DNA of 18,634 nucleotides from Pseudomonadota bacterium (lineage in GTDB: Bacteria; Pseudomonadota; Alphaproteobacteria; Rhizobiales; Hyphomicrobiaceae), in NCBI GenBank assembly GCA_023430845.1, contig JAEYYJ010000005.1, positions 1 to 18,634 on the forward strand, given 5' to 3'. The first letter of the stretch is position 1. The number at the start of each line of letters is the position of its first letter. Positions 1 to 7,547 of the stretch are shown here, piece after piece. The notes under the pieces were generated by a model. That model worked only from the letters and a program-made list of their open reading frames with translations. It was not told the origin of the DNA and ran no database searches. The position numbers and the translations under genes were made by a program.

Positions 1-1016
1 ACGAGTGTGCGGTCGCTGAGTTCGGTCACCGAGGCCGAGAACTGGGCCGAATCCGATACGATCGTGACGCCCCAGACGATGCCGATCAGCATGATGAGCC
101 ACGCCGGCCCGCCAAAGGCGAAGCCCATGACCAGCGCGCAAGCACCGCTCACCGCCAGCGATACAATAGTGACGGCCGTACGGCCGATGCGATCGGCGGC
201 CCAACCGCCTGCGAGGCAGCCGATGGCGCCGCTCGCGATGATCAGAAATGTAGCGATGCTGGCGCTGATCGGCGGTGTGGTGCCGTAGCGCAGCGCGAAG
301 CTTGCCGCGAGGAACGTGCTGATCCAGGCCCACATGGCATAGATCTCCCACATGTGGCCGAAATAGCCGAGATTGGCGAGGCGCAGCGGTCGGCGGCTGA
401 AGGCCTCGGTCGCGTTGGCGAGGCGGAATGGCGGGGCCGGCGCCCGGTTGGGCCCGAGGTCCACGCGGCGAATGAGAACCGCACCGATGAGCGCACATAT
501 GCCTGCAATCACGCATGGCAGGCGCCAGTCGAGGCCGAGCGGCACGAATAGATGCGGCAGTGCCGAGCCGAGTGTGACGGCGCCGACAAGCAGGCCGATG
601 AGCAGACCGAGGTCGCCCTTGGCCCAGGTCGCGGCCATCTTCATGCCGACAGGATAGACGCCGGCGAGACAAAAGCCGGTCGCAAAGCGCAGTACGGGCA
701 CGGCGATGTCAGTAGGCGCAAAGAAGACGACGAGCAGGCAGGCCGCACCCGCAATAGTGGCAGCCGTCGTGAAGAGATTGCGGGGGTCGTAGCGGTCGGC
801 GGCGCTGAGAAGTGCGCTCGTCACCGTGCCGCCGACGAAACCAGCCTGCACGCTGCTGGTCATGAGACCTTCCTGGAAGGGCGTCAGTGCCCAACCCTGG
901 CGCATGGCGGCGAGCGAGGCGGTGGTGGCGAACCATGTGGTCATGGCCGCGACCTGCGCCAGCATCAGGAAGATCAGCGAGCGTGTGCGGGTCGTCGGAT
1001 CCGTGCTCGCCATCAT
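1..1016 (-). CDS. MFS transporter, C-terminus cut off by window edge
   Basis: Major facilitator superfamily permease of the inner membrane; substrate unknown. Reading from an ATG at 1016 gives 338 visible residues with no stop before the left edge. It shows alternating hydrophobic segments, and a motif-A-like loop GWAADRIGRT at residues 271-280 marks the start of the second six-helix half. About 60-80 residues of a usual 400-residue MFS protein are therefore missing. The first half has an unusual loop, SAADRYDPRN (71-80), where motif A normally sits. The start lies 4 bases after the stop of the upstream MFS gene, so the two are almost certainly translated from one message; AAGG in the end of that gene can serve as ribosome binding site. 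A second ATG follows directly, so the start could be 3 bases later. The family call is firm; the direction of transport is not. Confidence 0.88.
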   Translation of the reverse strand, partial: MMASTDPTTRTRSLIFLMLAQVAAMTTWFATTASLAAMRQGWALTPFQEGLMTSSVQAGFVGGTVTSALLSAADRYDPRNLFTTAATIAGAACLLVVFFAPTDIAVPVLRFATGFCLAGVYPVGMKMAATWAKGDLGLLIGLLVGAVTLGSALPHLFVPLGLDWRLPCVIAGICALIGAVLIRRVDLGPNRAPAPPFRLANATEAFSRRPLRLANLGYFGHMWEIYAMWAWISTFLAASFALRYGTTPPISASIATFLIIASGAIGCLAGGWAADRIGRTAVTIVSLAVSGACALVMGFAFGGPAWLIMLIGIVWGVTIVSDSAQFSASVTELSDRTL

Positions 1017-1020
1017 GATC

Positions 1021-2217
1021 TCAGACCTTCCGGCGTGGATGGGATTCGTTGGCGAAGATGCCGAACGCTGCGCCGATGAGCACGAGACCGACGGCGCCGG
1101 AGAGCAACGCGATGATCGGGCCATAAAGATCGGAGATGAAGCCAAGCGCTATGGGGCCGATCACATAGCCGAGGTCGCCGGTCATGCGGAAGGTGCTCAT
1201 GGCCGTGGCGTTCATCCCGGGAGGTGCGGAGTCGGCGGCATAGGCTGCGGGTGCTGCGCCGCCAGCCGAGATCGCGATGCCCCACACGATGCAAGCCGCG
1301 ACAAACCACGAATAGGTCGGCGCGAAGCAGAACAGGACCATCGAGAGGCCGCTGATGACCGTCACCGGCACGATGACAGCCTTGCGTCCATAGCGGTCCG
1401 CGAGCCAGCCCGACGGGTAAGCCGCGAACAGCCCGGCAATGCTGCCGAGCATCAGCCCGAAGCCGATAGCACTGACCGAGAGGCCGAGACGCGCCGTTGC
1501 CAGGATCGGGATGATCGCGAAGAGGCCACCCGTGCGAACGACGGCATTCATGAGCGAGATGAGGCTTACGAGCACGTAGCCTGCGTTGCGCGTCAAAGTG
1601 CGGATCTGCGTGAAGAACGACACGGGCACGCCGCCGCTTGCGATCGACCCTTGCGCCATATCGCGCGTTTCGCGCACGGCAAACCACGCGACGATCGTGG
1701 CGAGGAAGGCGCCGGTTCCGGCAAAGATGAACGGCGCGCCGAGGCCATAATGCTCGGCCAGCAGGCCGCCGGGAAAAGGACCGATCCCGACCGAGAAAAT
1801 GAACGTGCCCTGGTAGATCGCGATCATGCGTCCGCGCACTTGGGGCGTGCTGATGTCGGCGAGGACGATGTTGCCGGTGGTGAGAACGAGGCCGGCACCG
1901 AAACCGGCAACGAAACGTGCGACGATGAACTCGGGATAGCTGGTCGCCCACGCGCACCAGATATTGCCGAGAGCCGAGACGAGGCCGCCGATCGCGAGAC
2001 TGTGCCGTCGTCCGAGAATATCCGACAGGCGACCAGCCGGCAGGGCCGAGAAAAATCGCGCGAGGCCATACGCGGCAATAGCCATGCCGATCGCGGATGC
2101 GGGTACGCCGAAGGACTGCGCGTAGAGCGGCAGCGACGGCACCATGGCGCCGAAACCGAACTGGTTCACGGCGACGAGCACACACATCCACAGAAGTATG
2201 CGGCGTTCGAGGGACAT
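1021..2217 (-). CDS. MFS transporter (DHA1-like exporter)
   Basis: Complete 398-residue inner-membrane MFS protein, the normal length for a 12-helix drug:proton-antiporter-like member. Motif A is present in both halves: GRLSDILGRR at residues 62-71 and GWLADRYGRK at 270-279. The stretch IVARFVAGFGAGLV (98-111) fits the helix-4 motif with its arginine. The N-terminus starts directly with helix 1, so the ATG at 2217 is reasonable; GAGAGG lies upstream at a slightly long distance. It sits 17 bases after the YdhR-like gene and 4 bases before a second MFS gene on the same strand. Such a pair next to a small monooxygenase-like protein suggests export or uptake of an aromatic or quinone-like compound, but that is inference. 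A multidrug or sugar exporter is equally possible. Confidence 0.9.
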   Translation of the reverse strand: MSLERRILLWMCVLVAVNQFGFGAMVPSLPLYAQSFGVPASAIGMAIAAYGLARFFSALPAGRLSDILGRRHSLAIGGLVSALGNIWCAWATSYPEFIVARFVAGFGAGLVLTTGNIVLADISTPQVRGRMIAIYQGTFIFSVGIGPFPGGLLAEHYGLGAPFIFAGTGAFLATIVAWFAVRETRDMAQGSIASGGVPVSFFTQIRTLTRNAGYVLVSLISLMNAVVRTGGLFAIIPILATARLGLSVSAIGFGLMLGSIAGLFAAYPSGWLADRYGRKAVIVPVTVISGLSMVLFCFAPTYSWFVAACIVWGIAISAGGAAPAAYAADSAPPGMNATAMSTFRMTGDLGYVIGPIALGFISDLYGPIIALLSGAVGLVLIGAAFGIFANESHPRRKV

Positions 2218-2234
2218 GCGGCGACAGATGCCTC

Positions 2235-2552
2235 TCAGCCGTTATCGCGGACGATCGTCTCGCCTTTGATGTTGTCGACCGTGACGTAGCTCTCGTAATA
2301 GGTGATCACCGGCTCGGCGCCGAAGCGCTCCTTGGCCTCGGCGCGCCATGCAGGACTGAACCAGGCTTCGGCCGCTTCCCTCGATGTCCAATAGTAGACG
2401 CCACCGCCCCCCGCCTCGCCATTGAGGAAGTCCTTGCGCAGGAGGCCCTTGTCCTCCAGTGCCCGGAAGGTCGCCGCCGATTTCGACTGGGCCGCGATCG
2501 CGGCATCGCGCGGGCGCTGCGGCATGGGAATCTGGACAACGGCGATAATCAT
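2235..2552 (-). CDS. YdhR/ABM-like dimeric alpha-beta barrel protein
   Basis: Small cytoplasmic protein of 105 residues. The ATG at 2552 is chosen over a longer frame because AGGAG lies 8 bases before it and the protein then begins MIIAVVQIP, a beta strand as expected for this fold. The pattern KGLLRKDFLNGE, then GGGGVYYWTSREAAEAWF and a C-terminal strand VITYYESYVTVDN, matches the ferredoxin-like barrel of YdhR and antibiotic-biosynthesis-monooxygenase relatives. In that layout a strand ending in a Tyr/Phe-rich stretch is followed by a helix starting S/T-x-E-x-A. These proteins are dimeric; some oxidise quinol-like substrates without cofactor, but many have no known activity. It is the first gene of a three-gene operon with two MFS transporters. 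The fold assignment is fairly good, the enzymatic role is a guess. Confidence 0.75.
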   Translation of the reverse strand: MIIAVVQIPMPQRPRDAAIAAQSKSAATFRALEDKGLLRKDFLNGEAGGGGVYYWTSREAAEAWFSPAWRAEAKERFGAEPVITYYESYVTVDNIKGETIVRDNG

Positions 2553-2616
2553 TCTTTGCACTCCTGGGTGCGGGTTGTCGCGATTGCTGAAACGGAGGCG
2601 GGGCGACATCATGGGC

Positions 2617-2644
2617 CTGCCGCGACTGCGCTAAAGCGCGGCAG
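2617..2644. repeat. Perfect 8-bp inverted repeat in divergent intergenic region
   Basis: CTGCCGCG at 2617-2624 is repeated in inverse as CGCGGCAG at 2637-2644, with 12 bases between. It lies in the 157-base gap between the divergently transcribed YdhR-like gene (start 2552) and MFS gene (start 2710), where both promoters must lie. A dimeric repressor site is one reading and a hairpin in either leader is another. No transcription-factor gene is adjacent. A second, shorter inverted repeat (GCGCC at 2683-2687 with GGCGC at 2691-2695) sits just before the ribosome binding site of the rightward gene. I see no convincing -35/-10 pair in this gap. Confidence 0.4.
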
Positions 2645-2709
2645 AGGGCGGGAGGGAACGTGATCCACTGCATTGACGATCGGCGCCGCCGGCGCAAGGA
2701 AGTTCGGCT

Positions 2710-3999
2710 GTGTCCCGGTCCAGGGTACGCAATCGAGACCGGCGCCGCGTGCATGGCCATTGCCTGGATGCTGCCGTGACGCGCGCCTTTTTGCCAATCC
2801 TGGCCGTGCTCTACGTACTCGGCTTCGCCAATCTCTTTCTGCGGCAAAGCTTTGGCGTGGTGGCGCCGGAACTCGAACGTGAAATGGCGCTTTCGCCGGC
2901 CGTTCTCTCGACGATCGCGAGCTCGCTCTTCTTTGCCTATGCACTGATGCAGATTCCTACGGGCATGCTGCTCGACCGCTTTGGCGGACGCGTGGTCATG
3001 AGCACCATGCTTGTGTTCACGGCGCTCGGGACCGCGCTCTTCGCGGCTGGTGGCTCGGCCGAGACGCTAACGTTGGCGCGCATTCTGATGGGCATCGGTA
3101 CGGCCGGAGCCTTCACGGGCGCGTTCTACGTGATGGCGAATTGGCTGCCCACCGATCGCTTCGTGACGCAGACAGGTGCGCTCAACAGTTTCGCTGCCGT
3201 CGGCAATCTCTGCGCGACGGCGCCGCTGGCAGCACTGATCGTGCTCATTGGATGGCGGCAGAGCTATTGGCTTTTTGCGGCTGCCGTTGCCGTGCTCACC
3301 CTCGCTCTGGCGCTCATTGTGCGCGATGCACCTCCAGGCCACACGCCACGTACGACGCGGAAAGAAACATTCGCTGAAGTGCTTGCGGGCGTGCGCGAAG
3401 CCGTGCGTCAGCCGGGCATGGGCCGTCTGCTCGTTGCCGGCCTGCCCATGTCCTTCTCGAGCGTGATGTCGGGCGTGTGGGGCGCGCCTTATCTCAAGCA
3501 CATCCATGCACTCGACGACATACAGCGGGGCTCCGTGCTGTTGCTCATGGCGCTTGGAGGGATCGGTGGGCACTACTTCTATGGCCGCGTTGCACGCGCG
3601 GTGAATTCGCTGAAGCTGCCGATGCTCGTCGGTGGCATGTTGATCCTGATGGTGGCCATCCTCTTGGCCCTCATAAGCCGTCCGCCACTGTGGCTCGTCA
3701 CGTTGCTGTTCATCATCGTCAGCATAAGCAGTGCCTACCCGACGGTTGCCATGGCCATGGGGCGCGGGTTGGTGCCGGGACGGCTGATGGGGCGGGGTGT
3801 CGCCATCGCGAACATGGGGATCATGACAGCGATCGCGGGCGCTCAGTTCGTATTTGGCCTCGTTGTGGGCAGTTTCGAGCCCGTTGGCGGCGCACCGCCG
3901 GAGATTGCCTACCGCGCGGCATTCGGTGTGCAGGCCGCGGTGGCGCTGACCGGCCTCGTCATCCTTGCCCCGGCGTTGGACGTAAAACCGCGTGGCTAG
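2710..3999 (+). CDS. MFS transporter
   Basis: Inner-membrane MFS permease, 429 residues from a GTG at 2710. AAGGA at 2696-2700 is well placed for that GTG, but the first 23 residues are strongly basic and unlike a usual MFS N-terminus. A GTG at 2776 (reading VTRAFLPIL) would begin right at helix 1 and give 407 residues, so the start is uncertain. The first half holds a motif-A-like loop GMLLDRFGGR (85-94) after the helix-2 sequence SSLFFAYALMQIPT, and an arginine-bearing helix 4 (LARILMGIGTAGAF). The overall look is that of anion or organic-acid MFS carriers rather than tetracycline-type exporters; that is an impression only. It is divergent from the three-gene minus-strand operon and is followed by a candidate promoter, so it may be a single-gene unit. 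Confidence 0.88.
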   Translation: MSRSRVRNRDRRRVHGHCLDAAVTRAFLPILAVLYVLGFANLFLRQSFGVVAPELEREMALSPAVLSTIASSLFFAYALMQIPTGMLLDRFGGRVVMSTMLVFTALGTALFAAGGSAETLTLARILMGIGTAGAFTGAFYVMANWLPTDRFVTQTGALNSFAAVGNLCATAPLAALIVLIGWRQSYWLFAAAVAVLTLALALIVRDAPPGHTPRTTRKETFAEVLAGVREAVRQPGMGRLLVAGLPMSFSSVMSGVWGAPYLKHIHALDDIQRGSVLLLMALGGIGGHYFYGRVARAVNSLKLPMLVGGMLILMVAILLALISRPPLWLVTLLFIIVSISSAYPTVAMAMGRGLVPGRLMGRGVAIANMGIMTAIAGAQFVFGLVVGSFEPVGGAPPEIAYRAAFGVQAAVALTGLVILAPALDVKPRG

Positions 4000-4029
4000 A
4001 GACCGCTACACCACCCACGAAGTGAGAGC

Positions 4030-4058
4030 TTGACCCTACGTCCATAGGATCGTATTGC
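4030..4058 (+). promoter_or_regulatory. Candidate sigma-70-type promoter for the small membrane protein/Kef operon
   Basis: TTGACC at 4030-4035 and TATTGC at 4053-4058 are separated by exactly 17 bases, with five of six -35 matches and a weak -10. Transcription would begin near 4065 and run into the small membrane protein gene starting at 4096. Confidence 0.42.
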
Positions 4059-4080
4059 CCGCGGCGATTGATCCGTGGGC
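4057..4080 (+). other. Hairpin just upstream of ribosome binding site
   Basis: GCCCGCGG (4057-4064) can pair with CCGTGGGC (4073-4080) over eight positions, one of them a G-U wobble, leaving an 8-base loop. It overlaps the candidate -10 box and ends five bases before the GAGGG at 4085-4089. It could be an operator-like dyad or, if transcription starts further upstream, a leader hairpin. Confidence 0.3.
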
Positions 4081-4095
4081 TTACGAGGGCCTTGC

Positions 4096-4365
4096 ATGCA
4101 TTTGATAATGGTCACTGCGGGCGGCTTCGTGCTTCTCGGTCTCTTCCTGTTGCTGGGGCGTTTCTGGGGGCCGGATCGCGGAATTCTCGCAGTTGCGGCG
4201 AAGGCCTTCATTCCGGTATGGCTGGCGCTCACTCTCGTGAACGTGTGGATCGGCGTCCAGCATGCCGGATACACTGTGCTGCAGGAGCTTCCGGTTTTTG
4301 CAATAACTTTCGGTGTTCCGGCGGCGGTGGCGGCTTGGATCATCAAGCGCACTCCGCCGGGATGA
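4096..4365 (+). CDS. Small three-helix membrane protein upstream of Kef antiporter
   Basis: An 89-residue protein I do not recognise by family. The ATG at 4096 is preferred over a GTG at 4075 because GAGGG (4085-4089) lies 6 bases before it. Three hydrophobic segments fill most of the chain: IMVTAGGFVLLGLFLLLG, then AFIPVWLALTLVNVWIGV, then a C-terminal VFAITFGVPAAVAAWII ending in the basic tail KRTPPG. A short charged loop (RFWGPDRG) separates the first two. Its stop is 18 bases before the Kef-type antiporter, so the two are very probably co-transcribed. An accessory or stabilising role for the antiporter is suggested by position only; E. coli Kef systems use soluble flavoproteins (KefF/KefG) instead, so this would be a different kind of partner. 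Confidence 0.72.
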   Translation: MHLIMVTAGGFVLLGLFLLLGRFWGPDRGILAVAAKAFIPVWLALTLVNVWIGVQHAGYTVLQELPVFAITFGVPAAVAAWIIKRTPPG

Positions 4366-4383
4366 CAGCGCTGAGAAAGCAAA

Positions 4384-6153
4384 ATGGCAGCAGAGGCGTC
4401 CGGGCCTGACCTCGTAAAGATCGTCTCGCTGCTTGGAGCAGCGGTGGTCGCTGTGCCGATTTTCAAGCGCCTCGGGCTCGGTTCGGTACTCGGCTATCTG
4501 GCGGCGGGACTGCTCATCGGCCCCTTCGGTCTCGGGCTTTTCTCTGACCCGCAGGCCATCATCCACGTCGCAGAACTCGGCGTGGTCATGTTCCTTTTCA
4601 TCGTCGGCCTCGAGATGGAGCCCTCGCGCTTGTGGGGGCTCAAAGCAGAGATATTTGGGCTGGGTGTGCTGCAGGTAGGCCTGTGCAGCGTGCTGCTCTC
4701 CTTTGCCGGCGTCGTCATGGGCTTTCCGCTCGGTGTTTCATTCGTTGCCGCCGCCGGCTTCGTGCTGACCTCGACCGCGATCGTCATGCAGGTCCTGGAG
4801 GAGCGCGGCGATCTGTCGACGCCGAAAGGGCAGCGCATGGTCTCCGTTCTGCTGCTCGAGGATCTCGCCATCGTCCCGCTGCTGGCGCTCGTCGCATTTC
4901 TCGCGCCCGGTGGCGCCGACGCGACGCTGGCGGATCGCCTGACGTCCGTCGCCATCGGCATAGCCTCGATCCTGGGACTTATCGTCGTCGGCCGGTACCT
5001 GCTCAATCCGATGTTCAGCGTGCTCGCCAATGCCAAAGCGCGCGAAGTACTCACTGCGGCGGCGTTGCTCGTGGTGCTCGGCTCGGCACTGGCGCTGCAG
5101 CTTGGTGGCCTGTCGATGGCTATGGGGGCGTTTCTCGCCGGCGTGCTGCTGTCGGAATCCTCGTTCCGCCATCAGCTCGAAGCTGACATCGAGCCGTTTC
5201 GTGGGCTGCTGCTCGGCCTCTTCTTCCTCGGCGTCGGCATGGCGCTCGATCTCGCGGTCATCGCCAACAACTGGCTGCTCGTGCTGACGAGTGTCGTCTC
5301 GTACATGGTCCTCAAATTCGCCGGTATCTACGGCGTCGCGCGTCTTCTGAAGAGTGGCCATCGAGAAGGGCTCGAGCGCGCGGTGATCATGTGCCAGGGC
5401 GGCGAGTTCGCCTTCGTCCTCTACGCGGCGGCGACGAGCGTCGGCCTGCTCACGGGCGAGAAGAATGCCATCCTTACGGCCGTCATCATCATCTCGATGG
5501 TGCTGACGCCGCTCATGATCATTCTGCATGATCGGCTCATGCCGCCGACGGCACAATCCTTGGACGGGGTGGAAGCGCCCAATGGGCTCGAGAGCAACAT
5601 CCTGATCATCGGCTTCGGCCGCTTCGGACAGGTCGTCAGCCAGCCATTGCTGGCGCGCGGGCATACGGTCTCGTTCATCGAGACGGATACCGAAAGCATT
5701 CGCGACGGCGCCGATTTCGGTTTCAAGGTCCACTATGGCGACGGTACGCGCCTCGACATTCTGCACGCAGCGGGCGCAGGCACCGCGCGCGCAATCATCA
5801 TCGCGATCGACAAGAGCGACGACACCAGGAAGATCGCCGAGATTGCGAAGGCGGAGTTCCCGCTGGTCCCGGTATTCGCGCGCTCGTTCGACCGAACCAC
5901 CTCGATCGAGCTCATGCGCGCGGGCGTGGGCTATCAGATCCGCGAGACATTCGAGTCGGCCCTCGCGATGGCGGAGGAGGCACTCGTCAAACTCGGGGAC
6001 GAGCAGGAGGAAGCCGCGGATGTCATCACCGAGTTCCGCCGGCGCGATGCCGAGCGCTTCGATCTCGAGCTGAGCGGCGGGCTCTATGCCGGTCGCGCAC
6101 TTCTCATGGGCAACATTCCGATCTCGCAGCGCCGTAGCGAAGAGGCGAGTTAA
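4384..6153 (+). CDS. KefB/KefC-type potassium:proton antiporter (CPA2 family)
   Basis: Inner-membrane potassium efflux system that lets K+ out in exchange for H+, in E. coli in response to electrophiles and glutathione adducts. At 589 residues it is close to KefB and KefC (601 and 620). Residues 10-385 are the 12-13-helix Na+/H+ exchanger domain with the ion-site pair Glu159-Asp160 (LLLEDLAIVP, where Kef proteins usually have Gln-Asp), the loop HQLEADIEPF (263-272) and CQGGEFAFVL (337-346). Residues 405-520 are a RCK/TrkA-N domain with the nucleotide-binding motif GFGRFG (410-415) and the acidic end of strand 2 at Glu433/Asp435. It follows an 89-residue membrane protein by 18 bases. No KefF or KefG flavoprotein gene is near. 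Glutathione gating is possible but not shown by the sequence. Family call firm; B versus C not decidable. Confidence 0.93.
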   Translation: MAAEASGPDLVKIVSLLGAAVVAVPIFKRLGLGSVLGYLAAGLLIGPFGLGLFSDPQAIIHVAELGVVMFLFIVGLEMEPSRLWGLKAEIFGLGVLQVGLCSVLLSFAGVVMGFPLGVSFVAAAGFVLTSTAIVMQVLEERGDLSTPKGQRMVSVLLLEDLAIVPLLALVAFLAPGGADATLADRLTSVAIGIASILGLIVVGRYLLNPMFSVLANAKAREVLTAAALLVVLGSALALQLGGLSMAMGAFLAGVLLSESSFRHQLEADIEPFRGLLLGLFFLGVGMALDLAVIANNWLLVLTSVVSYMVLKFAGIYGVARLLKSGHREGLERAVIMCQGGEFAFVLYAAATSVGLLTGEKNAILTAVIIISMVLTPLMIILHDRLMPPTAQSLDGVEAPNGLESNILIIGFGRFGQVVSQPLLARGHTVSFIETDTESIRDGADFGFKVHYGDGTRLDILHAAGAGTARAIIIAIDKSDDTRKIAEIAKAEFPLVPVFARSFDRTTSIELMRAGVGYQIRETFESALAMAEEALVKLGDEQEEAADVITEFRRRDAERFDLELSGGLYAGRALLMGNIPISQRRSEEAS

Positions 6154-6247
6154 CTCGATTGCCACATAATGGGCCAATCCTTCCGCTAGGGCCCGTCGCA
6201 AGCCTGTGTGGCGTGGGCGATCAGGGGAGCGGAGGGAGATTGGCTGC

Positions 6248-7441
6248 ATGAGGGGCTGGCGGCTCAGGGCATTTCGTGCCGGCGCGGGAGCATTGCTGTT
6301 CGCGTTCGCGCTTGGAGGTGCGTCACTCGCGGCCGCAGCCCAACGCATTCCGGATGATCTCGCCGCAAGGCTCAATCAGCGTCAGCTCAACGCGTATCAA
6401 GCCTATCTCGCTGCCCGCGCGCCGTTCGATCGCAGGCTCGACGCATACTGGGCTGAAGTCGATTCACTGCGCGATGGGCGTCGGCGCAAGCGCGCAGCCG
6501 GCACGGCCTTCACGGCGGCGGACTATGTGCCGGAGCATCCACCACAATACGAAGGCCCGCCGCTGCCGTCCGATGTGGCGAAGATCATCGCCGATCTGAG
6601 GCCGCCACGGCCCGATACGGAGATTGCAGGGCTTCACGATTTTCTGGCGGCAGCTAGATCGCAGTACGGTTATGTGCCGGCCGCCATTGCCGAGCGCGAG
6701 TTCAAGCGGCGCTATGCGCAGGAAGCCTTGCGCGTCGGGCTGACCAAGGCGCAGGTGATCGACGTCTATGCGCTGGAGACCGGTGGTCGCGGCGTCTACG
6801 ACATGCAGGCTGGTATCGATCCGGATACGCGTAAGGGCCGCCCGATATCGACGGCGCTCGGCTATGCGCAGCTTCTGGCCGCCAACTCGGTGAACGAGGT
6901 TGCCAAGCATGGTCCTTCGTTCGTCAACCGGCTGGAGGACATGGCGCGCAAAGTCTCTCCTGGGCGCGCGGCGTACCTCAAGCGCAAGGCGGCGATCGTT
7001 CGCAGGATGGTGCGGGCGGCGAAGTCGGTGCCTTATCAGTGGGGGCGTCACGTCGCGCTCGGCAATACACCGCGCGGTCAAGGCATTCACGCACTCAACC
7101 TCGATCCCGATGTCGGCCCGTGGCTACAGGTCATCAAGCTGCGCGGGGTGCTGGACCATGGGCTGCGGGCAGGCCGCACATCGCTCTCCGGTCCGGAATT
7201 GGAGCTGATGAACCTCGCCGGACCCGGCACGGGTCTCGAGATGATGACGCCGATCGGCCGGCGGATGTCGACGACGAATTTCTTCTCCCGCGCTGCCTAT
7301 GGCCGCAACACGATCGTGCGTGAGAAGAATGGCGCCGAGTTGCTGGCCGCGCTTGAACAGCGGATGCGCGTCAACGAGAAGCGGCCGGGCGCCGTCGAAT
7401 TCGCGCGTATCTTCGATGAGCTCGCGCGCGATCGCCGTTAG
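6248..7441 (+). CDS. Exported protein with lytic-transglycosylase-like motif pair
   Basis: A 397-residue protein starting at ATG 6248, which has a strong GGAGGGAG 8 bases ahead. Residues 1-31 form a classical signal peptide (basic start, LLFAFALGGASLAAA core, small residues before AQR), so it is periplasmic. The middle holds VYALETGGRG (173-182) followed by ISTALGYAQLL (200-210). This spacing and order resemble the catalytic Glu-x-Gly/Ser block and the Gly-Leu/Tyr-Met/Ala-Gln block of soluble lytic transglycosylases, with Glu177 the candidate catalytic acid and GYAQ at 205-208. The flanking helices are also consistent with a lysozyme-like fold. I do not recognise the N-terminal 130 residues or the C-terminal 120. 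It is a lone gene between the Kef operon and mcd. The exported status is well supported; the enzymatic call is inference. Confidence 0.68.
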   Translation: MRGWRLRAFRAGAGALLFAFALGGASLAAAAQRIPDDLAARLNQRQLNAYQAYLAARAPFDRRLDAYWAEVDSLRDGRRRKRAAGTAFTAADYVPEHPPQYEGPPLPSDVAKIIADLRPPRPDTEIAGLHDFLAAARSQYGYVPAAIAEREFKRRYAQEALRVGLTKAQVIDVYALETGGRGVYDMQAGIDPDTRKGRPISTALGYAQLLAANSVNEVAKHGPSFVNRLEDMARKVSPGRAAYLKRKAAIVRRMVRAAKSVPYQWGRHVALGNTPRGQGIHALNLDPDVGPWLQVIKLRGVLDHGLRAGRTSLSGPELELMNLAGPGTGLEMMTPIGRRMSTTNFFSRAAYGRNTIVREKNGAELLAALEQRMRVNEKRPGAVEFARIFDELARDRR

Positions 7442-7476
7442 GCGGGTTGCGACGCAAATTCCATCAGCAGGCGGGA

Positions 7477-7504
7477 TTGCACGCGCGCACAAACCGACTA
7501 TTGT
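7477..7504 (+). promoter_or_regulatory. Candidate promoter for mcd
   Basis: TTGCAC at 7477-7482 and TATTGT at 7499-7504 are 16 bases apart, in the 106-base gap before the mcd start at 7548. The -10 matches four of six consensus bases and the -35 begins TTG. No other good pair was seen in this gap. Confidence 0.38.
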
Positions 7505-7547
7505 GCAGTGCAGTATCCCCCTTCGACGCTCTGACAGGTATTTCCAT

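Noticed and set aside
826..2289. A 487-codon plus-strand frame over the MFS operon
   Set aside because: Composition is that of an antisense shadow (Arg/Asp/Glu/Ala-rich, no hydrophobic helices), and the minus strand codes a complete MFS protein with both motif A loops.
4738..6375. A 545-codon open frame on the minus strand opposite the Kef antiporter
   Set aside because: It is rich in Arg, Asp, Glu and His with no recognisable domain, as expected when the reverse of a GC-rich gene is read. The plus-strand Kef protein has clear motifs over the same bases.
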